Origin: Microcystis novacekii Mn_MB_F_20050700_S1
GTDB taxonomy: Bacteria > Cyanobacteriota > Cyanobacteriia > Cyanobacteriales > Microcystaceae
Assembly (NCBI GenBank): GCA_007096045.1
Contig: SFAU01000265.1
Location: forward strand, 1-33,345
DNA length: 33,345 nt
Direction of reading: 5' to 3'
Shown: one piece after another, positions 1 through 6,076 of the stretch
How the letters are laid out: every line of letters begins with the position of its first letter
Numbering within the stretch: the first letter of the stretch is position 1
Notes under the pieces: model-generated
Databases searched by the model: none
What the model saw: the letters and a program-made list of their open reading frames with translations, nothing else
Told to the model about the DNA's origin: nothing
Made by a program: the position numbers and the translations under genes

Positions 1-191
1 AATCTCTCGATAGGATAACAATGCAAAAGCAATAAACTTTGAGTAACCTTACCAAAAAGAAATTGATTAAATACTTGGCAATAAGGCTTAAACTGCTCTA
101 ATTCCAGAATTTCTCTTAAGTTTAGCTCCTTAACTGCGATTCTATCCTGATAGGTAACAATAGACCTCTTGCATAAATCAAAAGTCTTCCG
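1..191 (-). other. Startless open frame running off the left edge
   Basis: On the minus strand one frame is open from about 191 to the window edge. It reads ...VTYQDRIAVKELNLREI..., with protein-like composition. No ATG, GTG or TTG start with a ribosome site is visible, and the frame begins inside a repeat (TAGACCTCTTGC at 161-172) that recurs at 12541. It is either the tail of a gene truncated by that repeat or part of a transposon-derived frame. The family is not recognised. Confidence 0.2.
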
Positions 192-199
192 TTAGGTGA

Positions 200-231
200 G
201 GAGTCAGGAGTCAGTAGTCAGGAGTCAGGAG
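200..231. repeat. Heptamer tandem repeat GGAGTCA
   Basis: Four period-7 units follow one another (GGAGTCA, GGAGTCA, GTAGTCA, GGAGTCA), then a partial unit. The same heptamer is repeated at 8416-8443 and, degenerate, near 23355. Short tandem heptamers of this kind (STRR) are known in cyanobacterial intergenic DNA. No coding role is apparent. Confidence 0.7.
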
Positions 232-339
232 AATTAAGAATGAACATTAATCAATTAAATGCTCTATTTATGGATTTTATGCAATTTTATGCCCATTTTT
301 TTCATTTTTGCCCTCTCAAAAATTAATTAGGCAAGAACT

Positions 340-573
340 CTATTTTAAGGTGGCTTCAATTAAATTAGTGTTACTGAAATCACAGTTCCATATTTCATTA
401 GAAGGAAAATCTATTTTAGAGAAATCAAAATATTGAAAGTTTTCATTTAAAAATCGATGGAAGTCTGGAAAAGACAACCTGTGTAATGATTTCTGTTCTT
501 GTTGTTTTTTCCATATATTCCATTTCGTGGAGGTGGAGTTTGCTATTTGATTAAGAATTTCTTCTGTACTCAT
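340..573 (-). CDS. Truncated pentapeptide-repeat protein (N-terminal part)
   Basis: 77-residue frame starting MSTEEILNQIANS with a good ribosome site (GGGGAGAATAAATC before ATG). The last 25 residues (DFSKIDFPSNEIWNCDFSNT and NLIEATLK) have the A/C(D/N)(L/F)xx spacing of pentapeptide repeats. A working pentapeptide solenoid normally has many more coils, yet here only about three exist before the stop. The sequence downstream (200-330) is repeat DNA. The gene therefore looks cut off just as its repeat domain begins. Function of the parent is unknown. It might still be expressed, but a folded solenoid is unlikely. Confidence 0.45.
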   Translation of the reverse strand: MSTEEILNQIANSTSTKWNIWKKQQEQKSLHRLSFPDFHRFLNENFQYFDFSKIDFPSNEIWNCDFSNTNLIEATLK

Positions 574-645
574 GATTTATTCTCCCCTAACAATCGATTT
601 TCCTTAGCATTTAACCCCTACAAATAAGCAACTCTATCCTCTATC

Positions 646-769
646 GGGGAGCATCTCACCTTTGTAACCCCTAAATCAGGTTTTTATGTCAAGCTATTTT
701 GAAAGCCTTGCTAGAAAATAGTTTTAGGGGTAAGTATAATTACTCACTTGCATAAATGAGATGCTCCCC
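646..769. mobile_element. MITE-like element with 13-bp terminal inverted repeats
   Basis: The ends are GGGGAGCATCTCA (646-658) and its exact reverse complement TGAGATGCTCCCC (757-769). The 124 bp between and including them hold no gene. Just inside the left end is CTTTGTAA, which matches ATTTGTAA inside the related element at 23216-23309 (ends GGGTGCATCTCA); a lone similar end lies at 8198-8209. No clean target duplication is visible here. Probably a non-autonomous transposon family, mobilised in trans if at all. Confidence 0.6.
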
Positions 770-843
770 TTTATCGTCTATCTACGCTTCCCACTTTATC
801 ACACCGAAGGGGTAATACACTTAATTTCTTGTAGTGGATTGTT

Positions 844-1317
844 TCAGCTAATTTGGTGTATTAGAAAAATGCTATAAATTCTATAATCTAAGTGCGATGC
901 CGAAGGCACTGCGTAGCAGATCGCCATCTTGTAGGGTGCGTTCCCTAATGTGGTTCCTACTGACCCAGCGATCGATTTTGGGGAACGCACCATGCACATT
1001 GATTGAAACTGTGGGTTAAAGTGCGATACCGAAGGCACTGCGGAGCAGTACGTCAATCTTGTTGATTGGGTTGACAACGGATATGGTAAGTTCGGAAGAA
1101 CCGCTAACTCATCCAGTCGCTTAATTCCTTTAATCTTGTTAGCGCGTAACAACTCTCGACGCACCTCATAATCAGCAATTTCTGGAAGAATAACCCTAAT
1201 ACCTGCTTTAATTAGTGTTTGTAGCCAACAATTACAAGCTAGACTTTCAGGCGATCGCTTAGGATTAGTAATTAAACCGATAATTCCCGTATCTAATAAA
1301 ACTACTCTATTCACCAA
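844..1317 (-). pseudogene. PIN-domain toxin, C-terminal half replaced by repeats
   Basis: The first ~75 residues are PIN-like: VVLLDTGIIGLI carries the first catalytic Asp, followed by LPEIADYEVRRELLR with the next acidic cluster. From about residue 80 the reading frame runs through repeat DNA (see 891-1062) and no longer resembles the family, so the C-terminal acidic residues of the PIN active site are missing. The likely start is TTG at 1317 or GTG at 1314, overlapping the end of the antitoxin gene by 7 nt, which is normal for VapBC-type pairs. PIN toxins are ribonucleases held in check by the partner antitoxin; this copy should be inactive. Confidence 0.7.
891..1062. repeat. Nested palindromic and direct repeats inside the PIN gene
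   Basis: Two near-identical direct copies, each built on GTGCGATNCCGAAGGCACTG (about 892 and 1021), flank a palindromic element whose arms are GGTGCGTTCCC (935-945) and GGGAACGCACC (981-991). These are interspersed repeats of the kind common in Microcystis-like genomes. They supply the foreign C-terminus of the PIN frame. The order suggests stepwise insertion, one repeat into another. Confidence 0.65.
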
Positions 1318-1595
1318 GTTACTCCCTTTAATTTAGCCGGAAATAAAGGACGCTCCGATAAGCGATCTTGGTCAAGTGCTTCTATTAAATATTCGCCTGT
1401 TTCTTTTTGTTCTTGTTCATCTTCTTCATCAATCCAAGACTGAAGTAAATCAACCAGTTTAGTCTGTTTTTTTTGTTCTAAAATAGCATCTTTAAGTAGC
1501 TTGAGGACATAAGCTTCTAAAGAAAGACCTTTCTCTGTCGCTTTTTGGCTGAGATATTGTTCGATTTCTGATGTTAAATTAAGCGTTAGTGTCAT
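1311..1595 (-). CDS. Type II antitoxin, ribbon-helix-helix-like
   Basis: 94-residue acidic protein. MTLTLNLTSEIEQYLSQKA followed by EKGLSLEAYVLKLLKDA is the short strand-helix-helix layout of RHH antitoxins; the acidic tail (WIDEEDEQEQKE) is typical of a toxin-binding arm. Its start ATG overlaps the stop of the preceding antitoxin (ATGA), and its 3' end overlaps the broken PIN gene by 7 nt. Known members bind and neutralise a VapC-type RNase and autorepress the operon. Here the cognate toxin is truncated, leaving an orphaned or cross-acting antitoxin. Partner specificity is inferred from position only. Confidence 0.7.
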   Translation of the reverse strand: MTLTLNLTSEIEQYLSQKATEKGLSLEAYVLKLLKDAILEQKKQTKLVDLLQSWIDEEDEQEQKETGEYLIEALDQDRLSERPLFPAKLKGVTW

Positions 1596-1801
1596 AAGTC
1601 TTTAATCTGGTAGTAAATATCCTTCGCTGTCATTTCGCCAAATAACTGATCTTTAATTTCTAAATAATTTAGAGGTTGGGATGATGTTTCTCTTAGAAAG
1701 AAGGCCGCTTTAGCAATTCCCAATCTTTCTACGAGAGCTTTAACTCCCTCTTTTCTAATTTCCTCAATCTCAGGAATCGTCAAATCTGTTGGAACTTTCA
1801 T
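1592..1801 (-). CDS. Small antitoxin of a cyanobacterial PIN module
   Basis: 69 residues from ATG at 1801 (MKVPTDLTIPEIEEIRKE). A longer in-frame start upstream would overlap the toxin gene and is not preferred. The sequence EEIRKEGVKALVERLGIAKA, then YLEIKDQLFGEMTAKDI, resembles small cyanobacterial antitoxins that pair with PIN toxins (judged from memory). It lies 16 nt after the PIN gene at 1818-2267 and its TGA overlaps the ATG of the next antitoxin (ATGA), so four genes form one translationally coupled chain. Probable role: neutralise the 1818-2267 toxin. Confidence 0.6.
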   Translation of the reverse strand: MKVPTDLTIPEIEEIRKEGVKALVERLGIAKAAFFLRETSSQPLNYLEIKDQLFGEMTAKDIYYQIKDL

Positions 1802-1817
1802 AGTAATTTTTCTCAAT

Positions 1818-2267
1818 TCAAGCGTTGAAAATAATGGCGACAAACTCCACAGGAGTTTTAACAGCAAGACTGCCGCTGTATTTTTTAATCATTCGATCGT
1901 CGCAGGTAATAAAGTAGTCTGCTTCTATAGCTTCGGCACAAGCAATATGCAAAGCATCTACTCCTTTAATTCTAGCAGAGGTTTCGATTTGCTGCGATCT
2001 TGCTAAGATCTCTTCTGTAATCAGTTGAAAGTGCCTAGCTTGTTGCAGGACTAGCTCGACAAAAGTGCGGCGGTTGCTGTCAGGATTTCGCTGGGTTTCA
2101 TATACTAGCGCATCAGAAGAGACAATTTCTATTGTTTCATTCTCCACCAGCAGGAAAATTAATTGCATCGAGATTGACTCTAAATAGATTCTGGCTTGAG
2201 TCTGATCGTCAAAGATTCGGTTGAGAACACTCCTATCAAGATAGACTTTCAATTTTACTTTAGTCAT
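1818..2267 (-). CDS. PIN-domain ribonuclease toxin
   Basis: 149 residues, full length for this toxin class. LKVYLDRSVLNRIFDD near the N-terminus carries the first active-site Asp. GVDALHIACAEAIEADYFIT with CDDRMIKK at about 115-140 is the classic second half (D-A-L-H-x-A and the terminal acidic D). Known PIN toxins are Mg-dependent RNases. The gene comes first in a four-gene minus-strand chain, before its likely antitoxin at 1592-1801. A HIP1 hairpin terminator lies upstream (2291-2330), isolating the chain from the next unit. The first ~20 codons and the upstream region are duplicated as a dead fragment at 5953-6068. Confidence 0.75.
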   Translation of the reverse strand: MTKVKLKVYLDRSVLNRIFDDQTQARIYLESISMQLIFLLVENETIEIVSSDALVYETQRNPDSNRRTFVELVLQQARHFQLITEEILARSQQIETSARIKGVDALHIACAEAIEADYFITCDDRMIKKYSGSLAVKTPVEFVAIIFNA

Positions 2268-2290
2268 TCACACTTCTACTATTATAACCC

Positions 2291-2330
2291 AAAAAAAGCG
2301 ATCGCACTATATTTTTAAAGTGCGATCGCT
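2291..2330 (-). terminator. HIP1 hairpin terminator, copy 1
   Basis: Perfect 12-bp stem AGCGATCGCACT (2297-2308) / AGTGCGATCGCT (2319-2330), 10-nt loop. Read on the minus strand the stem is followed directly by seven T's (2291-2297). It sits 69 nt after the stop of the gene at 2399-2632, so it fits an intrinsic terminator for that unit. Each arm contains the HIP1 octamer GCGATCGC. The flank CCTAATTCGAGATTTGAATT is shared with copy 2. Confidence 0.7.
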
Positions 2331-2398
2331 CCTAATTCGAGATTTGAATTGTGGCTTGATTTGCCAGTTACTTACTGTATTTTGCGTTTCAATGTTAT

Positions 2399-2632
2399 TT
2401 AAGGACGGACTGCTAATAACTGGGATTGTACCATTTCGGGGAGTTCTATCATGAAAAAATGATTTTCGGGATACAAATAATCTTCACCAGATCCATCAAT
2501 TACTCGCAAACATCCTACCTCTTGTGCTTTAGCATCAGGTAACACTTGATAAAGTTTCCCAATCTCTAAATCTCCGCCTTCTTCAGCGGTAATACAGATA
2601 GCAAATTCAATGTTAGATGCTGGTGTTTGCAT
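2399..2632 (-). CDS. Small conserved cyanobacterial protein, function unknown
   Basis: 77 residues. LEIGKLYQVLPDAKAQEVGC is followed by LRVIDGSGEDYLYPENHFF. This pattern is recalled from small cyanobacterial proteins of unknown function, often found among TA genes; no catalytic motif is visible. It begins 6 nt after the gene at 2639-2860, so the two are probably co-transcribed and may be a functional pair. The downstream HIP1 hairpin likely ends the transcript. Whether it is an antitoxin-like partner is not shown by the sequence. Confidence 0.55.
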   Translation of the reverse strand: MQTPASNIEFAICITAEEGGDLEIGKLYQVLPDAKAQEVGCLRVIDGSGEDYLYPENHFFMIELPEMVQSQLLAVRP

Positions 2633-2638
2633 AAATGT

Positions 2639-2860
2639 TTAGTCCAAAACTCGTTTAACTTTCATTTTTCGCCGACCAATACCATGGGACTCATACCAGT
2701 GTAGTTCAGCTTTGCGGATTTCTCCCTTAGGAAATTGAACCAATCCGACTCCTTTTAGCTTCCGCCATCGACGACCCCCAAACTGGGCTTTTAGCCTTCT
2801 GAGTTCACGAATAGAGAGGTTGACGGCGATAATCTCTATTTCGGTTAGTTCTCCAATCAA
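2639..2860 (-). CDS. Small basic protein, start lost or frameshifted
   Basis: 73-residue Arg/Lys-rich protein (ELRRLKAQFGGRRWRKLKG, HWYESHGIGRRKMKVKRVLD) that resembles small conserved cyanobacterial proteins but has no named function. The only in-frame start is TTG at 2860 without a clear ribosome site. The same frame stays open upstream (NDDIGNGFK before LIGEL) to a TAG. An ATG at 2884-2886 lies in another frame: ATGACGATATCGG would read MTDIGNGFK if one base were added. A 1-nt deletion near the start codon is therefore likely. The basic composition suggests nucleic-acid binding, which is only an inference. Confidence 0.5.
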   Translation of the reverse strand: MIGELTEIEIIAVNLSIRELRRLKAQFGGRRWRKLKGVGLVQFPKGEIRKAELHWYESHGIGRRKMKVKRVLD

Positions 2861-2920
2861 CTTAAAGCCATTACCGATATCGTCATTCTAACAAAGATTA
2901 ATAAAAATGTGGAATGCCCA

Positions 2921-2958
2921 AAAAAAGCGATCGCACTTTCAAAATATAGTGCGATCGC
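2921..2958 (-). terminator. HIP1 hairpin terminator, copy 2
   Basis: Stem GCGATCGCACT (2927-2937) / AGTGCGATCGC (2948-2958), 10-nt loop, preceded on the plus strand by an A-run, so the minus-strand hairpin ends in T's. It lies 37 nt past the stop of the DUF5615 gene (2995) and is the expected end of that TA operon. The right flank CTAATTCGAGATTTGAATT matches copy 1. Confidence 0.7.
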
Positions 2959-2994
2959 CCCTAATTCGAGATTTGAATTATTGCTTCTGCTCTC

Positions 2995-3333
2995 CTATAA
3001 ATACTCAATCCAACCTCGCATTTCGTCAGGACTCAGCACTTCGTAAATCAAGACTAAACTACGAATGATTTCCCGCAGCGAACGAGTATTCTTTTTGCAA
3101 AAAGCAACCCCCCAATGAGCCGCATTTTGACTAGCCAGCCTCAGAAAATCCGTGTCATGGGTGACAATTACTCGTCCCTGCTGACAAGCAAACGCTAACT
3201 GAACCTCATCCGGTTGTCCAAGTAGTCCCATCTCACGAGTCACCGTCACATCAATCCCCTGACGGCGCAAAGCCAAAGCCACGTCTGGGTCAACATTTTC
3301 ATCTAAGTGAAAACGAAGGCGCTCACTCACCAC
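2995..3333 (-). CDS. DUF5615 PIN-like toxin
   Basis: 112 residues. RFHLDENVDPDVALALRRQG at the start and GRVIVTHDTDFLRLA in the middle are the hallmarks of the DUF5615 PIN-like family: conserved LDEN, then THDxDF. These are Mut7-C/PIN-related nucleases, usually paired with a DUF433 protein. The start is a GTG (3333; a second GTG follows), overlapping the end of the DUF433 gene by 11 nt, so the toxin is translated after its antitoxin. All recognised acidic residues are present, so the protein could be active. Confidence 0.8.
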   Translation of the reverse strand: MVSERLRFHLDENVDPDVALALRRQGIDVTVTREMGLLGQPDEVQLAFACQQGRVIVTHDTDFLRLASQNAAHWGVAFCKKNTRSLREIIRSLVLIYEVLSPDEMRGWIEYL

Positions 3334-3634
3334 GTAACTCCTTCAGCTTTGCTTGCAACCGAGAAGGATAATTGCTTTGCAACGAGTCAGCAAATGCTTC
3401 ATCCTCTCGCATACTTTGCTGGATTTCATCTTGATGGTCATAGTAGTATGCCATCGCTGCATAAACTGAGGCTAAAGGGAGGTGATATTTCCCAGCAATC
3501 AAATCTAGAGACTGTCCCATCCGTAGATATAAAGTGGCAATATCAGCAACCGTCATGCGAGTACCTGCAATACGAGGTTTTCCGCCTCTAATCCCTGGTG
3601 TAATGTCAATATACTGATTCAGAGTAATTTCCAT
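3323..3634 (-). CDS. DUF433 antitoxin
   Basis: 103 residues. ITPGIRGGKPRIAGTRMTVA is the DUF433 signature (GKPxIxGTR), followed by a helix-turn-helix-like segment, SLDLIAGKYHLPLASVYAA, and an acidic C-terminus. It is the first gene of the pair and overlaps the toxin. DUF433 proteins are regarded as antitoxins and operon autorepressors of DUF5615 toxins. A HIP1 hairpin upstream (3721-3759) separates it from the PEP-CTERM gene. Confidence 0.8.
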   Translation of the reverse strand: MEITLNQYIDITPGIRGGKPRIAGTRMTVADIATLYLRMGQSLDLIAGKYHLPLASVYAAMAYYYDHQDEIQQSMREDEAFADSLQSNYPSRLQAKLKELRGE

Positions 3635-3720
3635 TGATAACTATGAGATGACGTACAAAGTCTAAATCAATTCCACAAGCTACTTTCAGATTCTAACACA
3701 AAGGAAAGTGTAAATCCTCA

Positions 3721-3759
3721 AAAAAAGCGATCGCACTCTATAAATGTAGCGCGATCGCT
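3721..3759 (-). terminator. HIP1 hairpin terminator, copy 3
   Basis: Left arm AGCGATCGCACT (3726-3737), right arm AGCGCGATCGCT (3748-3759): 12 bp with one mismatch, followed on the minus strand by T's. It is 29 nt after the stop of the PEP-CTERM gene (3789). Same loop size and orientation as copies 1 and 2. Confidence 0.65.
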
Positions 3760-3788
3760 GCAAATTTAAGGCTAGATTTGCCAGTTTT

Positions 3789-4751
3789 TTATTTTAATTT
3801 GCGCTTCAAGGCTGAACCCGTACCAAGAACACCAATGGCGAGTAAACCTAAGACTGAAGCAGGTTCAGGAGTAGGCTGAATATCACTACCCGAAGGAACG
3901 CCACCAAGAGTAGTGACAATCTTCGCTGTACTTTGATTGGGATCGACTATCCAAGACAGTACACTGACGATATCTGCCGGTCCATAAACAGTAGCTCCTC
4001 CCAGACGCGGATCGGAGAAAGAACCTAGATTTTGAATTACCCCTGTTGGAGAAACAGCTTGAGTGCCCGCTGTAATTGCAGGTCTCATGTTATCGAATCG
4101 GTTAGCTGCCCAACCGGCAAACGTGGCATTGGACAAGCCCTGAGCTGCATTCAAAGCCCCTGAGTGACTGGTCCCATAAAATCGGGGATTGTCGAAGGTA
4201 TAAAGTTGAAGGTTTCCGCCAGCAGCACTACCTGTCGAATAGAAAATGTCGTCATTAACGGCCTCCATATCTTCATCCAGGTACTGATAGAATTTGAGGT
4301 CGCCCAGCGTCCCAGTCGCTGCCGTAAAGGTGAAGGTGTTTTGATAGATGGTACTTCCAGGAGCGATGGAACTGACAACATTCCAGTTAATGGTATTGCC
4401 TCCCGAACCCAGGAAAGAACCGCTACTGGTCACTTGATTGGTTCCAGATAGCACAGGAGTTCCCGTATTTAAACGGAATCCACCCGAACCAACATTAGCA
4501 TAGCTGAAATAGTCGTACAACACATTTTCGGTAACGATTGCAGGAGGGTTGGTGGCGTTAGCAGTGAGATTGGCAGTTCGAGATTCACCACCACTAAGGA
4601 CATCTACTGACCAACTGCCTACCGTTCCGGTTGGAATGCCATTGTTGATGGTAACTTGGGCGGAAGCAGAGCTACATATAGCTCCTAAAACAACAAATGT
4701 AGCTCCAGCCGCAGCCATTGAAAATTTTTTAAGCACAGTCGAAGTCTTCAT
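3789..4751 (-). CDS. PEP-CTERM exported surface protein
   Basis: 320 residues. The N-terminus (MKTSTVLKKFSMAAAGATFV... to SSASAQ) is a Sec signal peptide with likely cleavage after about residue 31. The C-terminus has TPEPASVLGLLAIGVLG and a basic tail KRKLK: the PEP-CTERM sorting signal recognised by exosortase. The middle is Gly/Ser/Thr/Asn-rich with no catalytic motif. Family members are exported and probably end up in the outer layer or extracellular matrix. The gene stands alone. The ribosome site GAGGAAAG precedes ATG. About 170 nt upstream is a promoter-like cassette with a C10 spacer, nearly identical to that of the Ter operon, and farther up are three 22-bp-spaced repeats. Confidence 0.8.
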   Translation of the reverse strand: MKTSTVLKKFSMAAAGATFVVLGAICSSASAQVTINNGIPTGTVGSWSVDVLSGGESRTANLTANATNPPAIVTENVLYDYFSYANVGSGGFRLNTGTPVLSGTNQVTSSGSFLGSGGNTINWNVVSSIAPGSTIYQNTFTFTAATGTLGDLKFYQYLDEDMEAVNDDIFYSTGSAAGGNLQLYTFDNPRFYGTSHSGALNAAQGLSNATFAGWAANRFDNMRPAITAGTQAVSPTGVIQNLGSFSDPRLGGATVYGPADIVSVLSWIVDPNQSTAKIVTTLGGVPSGSDIQPTPEPASVLGLLAIGVLGTGSALKRKLK

Positions 4752-4922
4752 ACTCAGAAACTTTCCTCAAAACAAATAAACAAACAAATGTTCTGACTGC
4801 CCTTTAAAGGAGAAAATCTCGAATTAAGCGACATTGGCAAGGGAGAAAGATGGGTTTTTTCAAAATTGCCAATCACTAAATTTTAAGCTAGTTCCTCAAT
4901 GACAATACAGAGCCATGACGCA

Positions 4923-4990
4923 ACTCTACCCCCCCCCCGATTTTGTCAAGCCTAAACCAACAGAAATTTAGCAAAAATTTACATTGTTTA
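4923..4990 (-). promoter_or_regulatory. Promoter cassette with poly-C spacer, copy 1 (15-nt spacer)
   Basis: On the minus strand: TTGACA (4944-4949), then AAATC plus ten G's, then TAGAGT (4923-4928). Spacer is 15 nt. About 40 nt upstream of the -35 box (CTGTTGGTTTAGGC and A/T-rich DNA) is shared almost base for base with 8096-8160. The -10-like box matches TATAAT at 4 of 6 positions. The predicted start gives a ~165-nt leader for the PEP-CTERM gene. Promoter function is inferred. Confidence 0.55.
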
Positions 4991-5032
4991 ATTTGGGAAG
5001 TTGTGGGCAACTTTGTATATTTTTTAGTAATT

Positions 5033-5084
5033 TTGTCCAATTTTAATAAGAGATTTGTCCAACTTCAACAATAGATTTGTTCAA
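5033..5084. promoter_or_regulatory. Three operator-like repeats spaced exactly 22 bp
   Basis: TTGTCCAA at 5033-5040 and 5055-5062 and TTGTTCAA at 5077-5084: each starts 22 bp after the one before, two helical turns. The surrounding units are also similar (AGATTTGTCCAACTTCAAC, AGATTTGTTCAATTTGAAC). They lie about 85-135 bp upstream of the -35 box at 4944. In-phase spacing suits cooperative binding of a regulator; the regulator is unknown. Confidence 0.45.
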
Positions 5085-5216
5085 TTTGAACAATAAGCAA
5101 TTTAAATACACAACAGCTTACCTCGATCGCCCGTGCATCCCCACACATCGGGAAGCGAAGTTTTACAATAACAGCAGGGACTTGTACCAAAGAGCCTAAA
5201 GGCTGATTGCCACCTA

Positions 5217-5384
5217 ATGCCACAGAGCCAACCAACCGACGACCTCAACAAACTACTGGAAATCCTACCAGCACCGATTCGCGCCAAAATCGAGGAACAC
5301 CCGCAGCGAGACAGCCTGATTGAAGTCGTGAATTACGAGGTCAGGCATAAGTTAAGTTACTTTTTTAACTCCAATAAATTCTAA
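5217..5384 (+). pseudogene. N-terminal fragment of a Ycf45/R3H-type ATPase gene
   Basis: ATG at 5217 opens a frame reading MPQSQPTDDLNKLLEILPAP then IRAKIEEHPQRDSLIEVV. That matches from memory the start of cyanobacterial Ycf45-like (R3H-domain) proteins, in which (T)TDDLxxLLxILP and HPQRDxLIEVV are conserved. Homology stops at about 5330, where the family would continue (M)DLGRxPEARF; here it reads NYEVRHKLSYFFNSNKF and ends. The full protein is several hundred residues, so this is a relic, about 38 codons of homology plus possibly upstream DNA (the AGCCTAAAGGCT palindrome at 5191-5202). Confidence 0.55.
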
Positions 5385-5608
5385 CTAGCAAAGTCAAATA
5401 CTGGTGTTTCAATTATCCGTTTTGGTCGCTTACTTTCCCAGATAATTTCCTGCAAGCGTTCGACAGTTTCTGGTGCAAAAAAACGCTCTCCTGTTTCTAC
5501 ACAGACTCTGGCGGGGACATTTTCTATAATAAAAAAATTGCCATTGATTTCAAGGGTATAGGTAACTTCTTGTTCAATTAAGGTTTCTTGTCTAGAATTA
5601 GTTGACAT
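5381..5608 (-). CDS. YgiT-type antitoxin
   Basis: 75 residues from ATG at 5608 (MSTNSRQETLIEQEVTYTLE); this start overlaps the toxin's stop by 11 nt, whereas the longer frame would lie far inside the toxin. VENVPARVC-like IENVPARVCVETGERFFAPE with TVERLQEIIW is the C-terminal part of the YgiT/MqsA-type family. The N-terminal CxxC zinc-binding motif found in many relatives is absent, as in the short subfamily. Probably neutralises the DUF4258 toxin encoded just upstream. Confidence 0.7.
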   Translation of the reverse strand: MSTNSRQETLIEQEVTYTLEINGNFFIIENVPARVCVETGERFFAPETVERLQEIIWESKRPKRIIETPVFDFAS

Positions 5609-5915
5609 CTGGTATTCTCCTTGATTTAAAATTAATCCATAAATTTGGATCGGGTTCATATAGGGTAATAATTTTGAGCAAAGGGCGAGAGGGATAGCTA
5701 CAATGAATGTGTAAGGCTCTATTAATTAGAGTAAATCCCAAAAGTAAACAGCTTGCACCATACTTATCAGCCGGATAATCTTCAATAATTTCGCTTTGTT
5801 CCATCGCCTCCCGTAATTCTTGAACACTGATCTGACGCAGGATACTTTGATTGACAGCGTGTTGAGAAAATTCAAATTGGTTTTGTCTAACTTTTTGACG
5901 AATTTCCTCAATCAT
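5598..5915 (-). CDS. DUF4258 toxin (MqsR/RelE-like)
   Basis: 105 residues. FEFSQHAVNQSILRQISVQE (S-x-H-A, then R) and EIIEDYPADKYGASCLLLGF followed by HIHCSYPSRPLLKIITLYEP are the characteristic blocks of DUF4258 proteins, which pair with YgiT-type antitoxins. The family is presumed to be RNases of the RelE/MqsR type. The toxin-first gene order is normal for this pair, and the 11-nt overlap supports one operon. Nothing looks broken. Confidence 0.75.
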   Translation of the reverse strand: MIEEIRQKVRQNQFEFSQHAVNQSILRQISVQELREAMEQSEIIEDYPADKYGASCLLLGFTLINRALHIHCSYPSRPLLKIITLYEPDPNLWINFKSRRIPDVN

Positions 5916-5952
5916 TTTAATCTAATTTAAATTATTGAGCCTTGAGATTCAG

Positions 5953-6031
5953 AAAAGATTCGGTTGAGAACACTTGTATCAAGATAGACTTTCAATTTTA
6001 CTTAATTTATTCACACTTCTATCATTATAAC
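5953..6031 (-). pseudogene. Duplicated 5' scrap of the PIN toxin gene at 1818-2267
   Basis: 5953-6031 matches 2211-2290: both run GATTCGGTTGAGAACACT, then ATCAAGATAGACTTTCAATT, then TTCACACTTCTA. In the first copy this is the start of the PIN gene (first ~19 codons) plus its upstream region. Here the start codon has become ATA (CAT to TAT on the plus strand) and the rest of the gene is absent. The similarity continues into the HIP1 hairpin that follows, so gene start and hairpin were copied as one block. Confidence 0.7.
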
Positions 6032-6068
6032 AAAAAAGCGATCGCACTCTATAAATATAGCGCGATCA
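6032..6068 (-). terminator. HIP1 hairpin terminator, copy 4
   Basis: Left arm AGCGATCGCACT (6037-6048), right arm AGCGCGATCA (6059-6068), with a weaker stem than copies 1-3. T's follow on the minus strand. It lies 9 nt after the metalloprotease stop and would end the Ter operon. Confidence 0.55.
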
Positions 6069-6076
6069 CACTAACA

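Noticed and set aside
4164-4779. Plus-strand frames of 76-95 codons opposite the PEP-CTERM gene
   Set aside because: They are antisense to a clear exported protein, have no ribosome site and no recognisable family.
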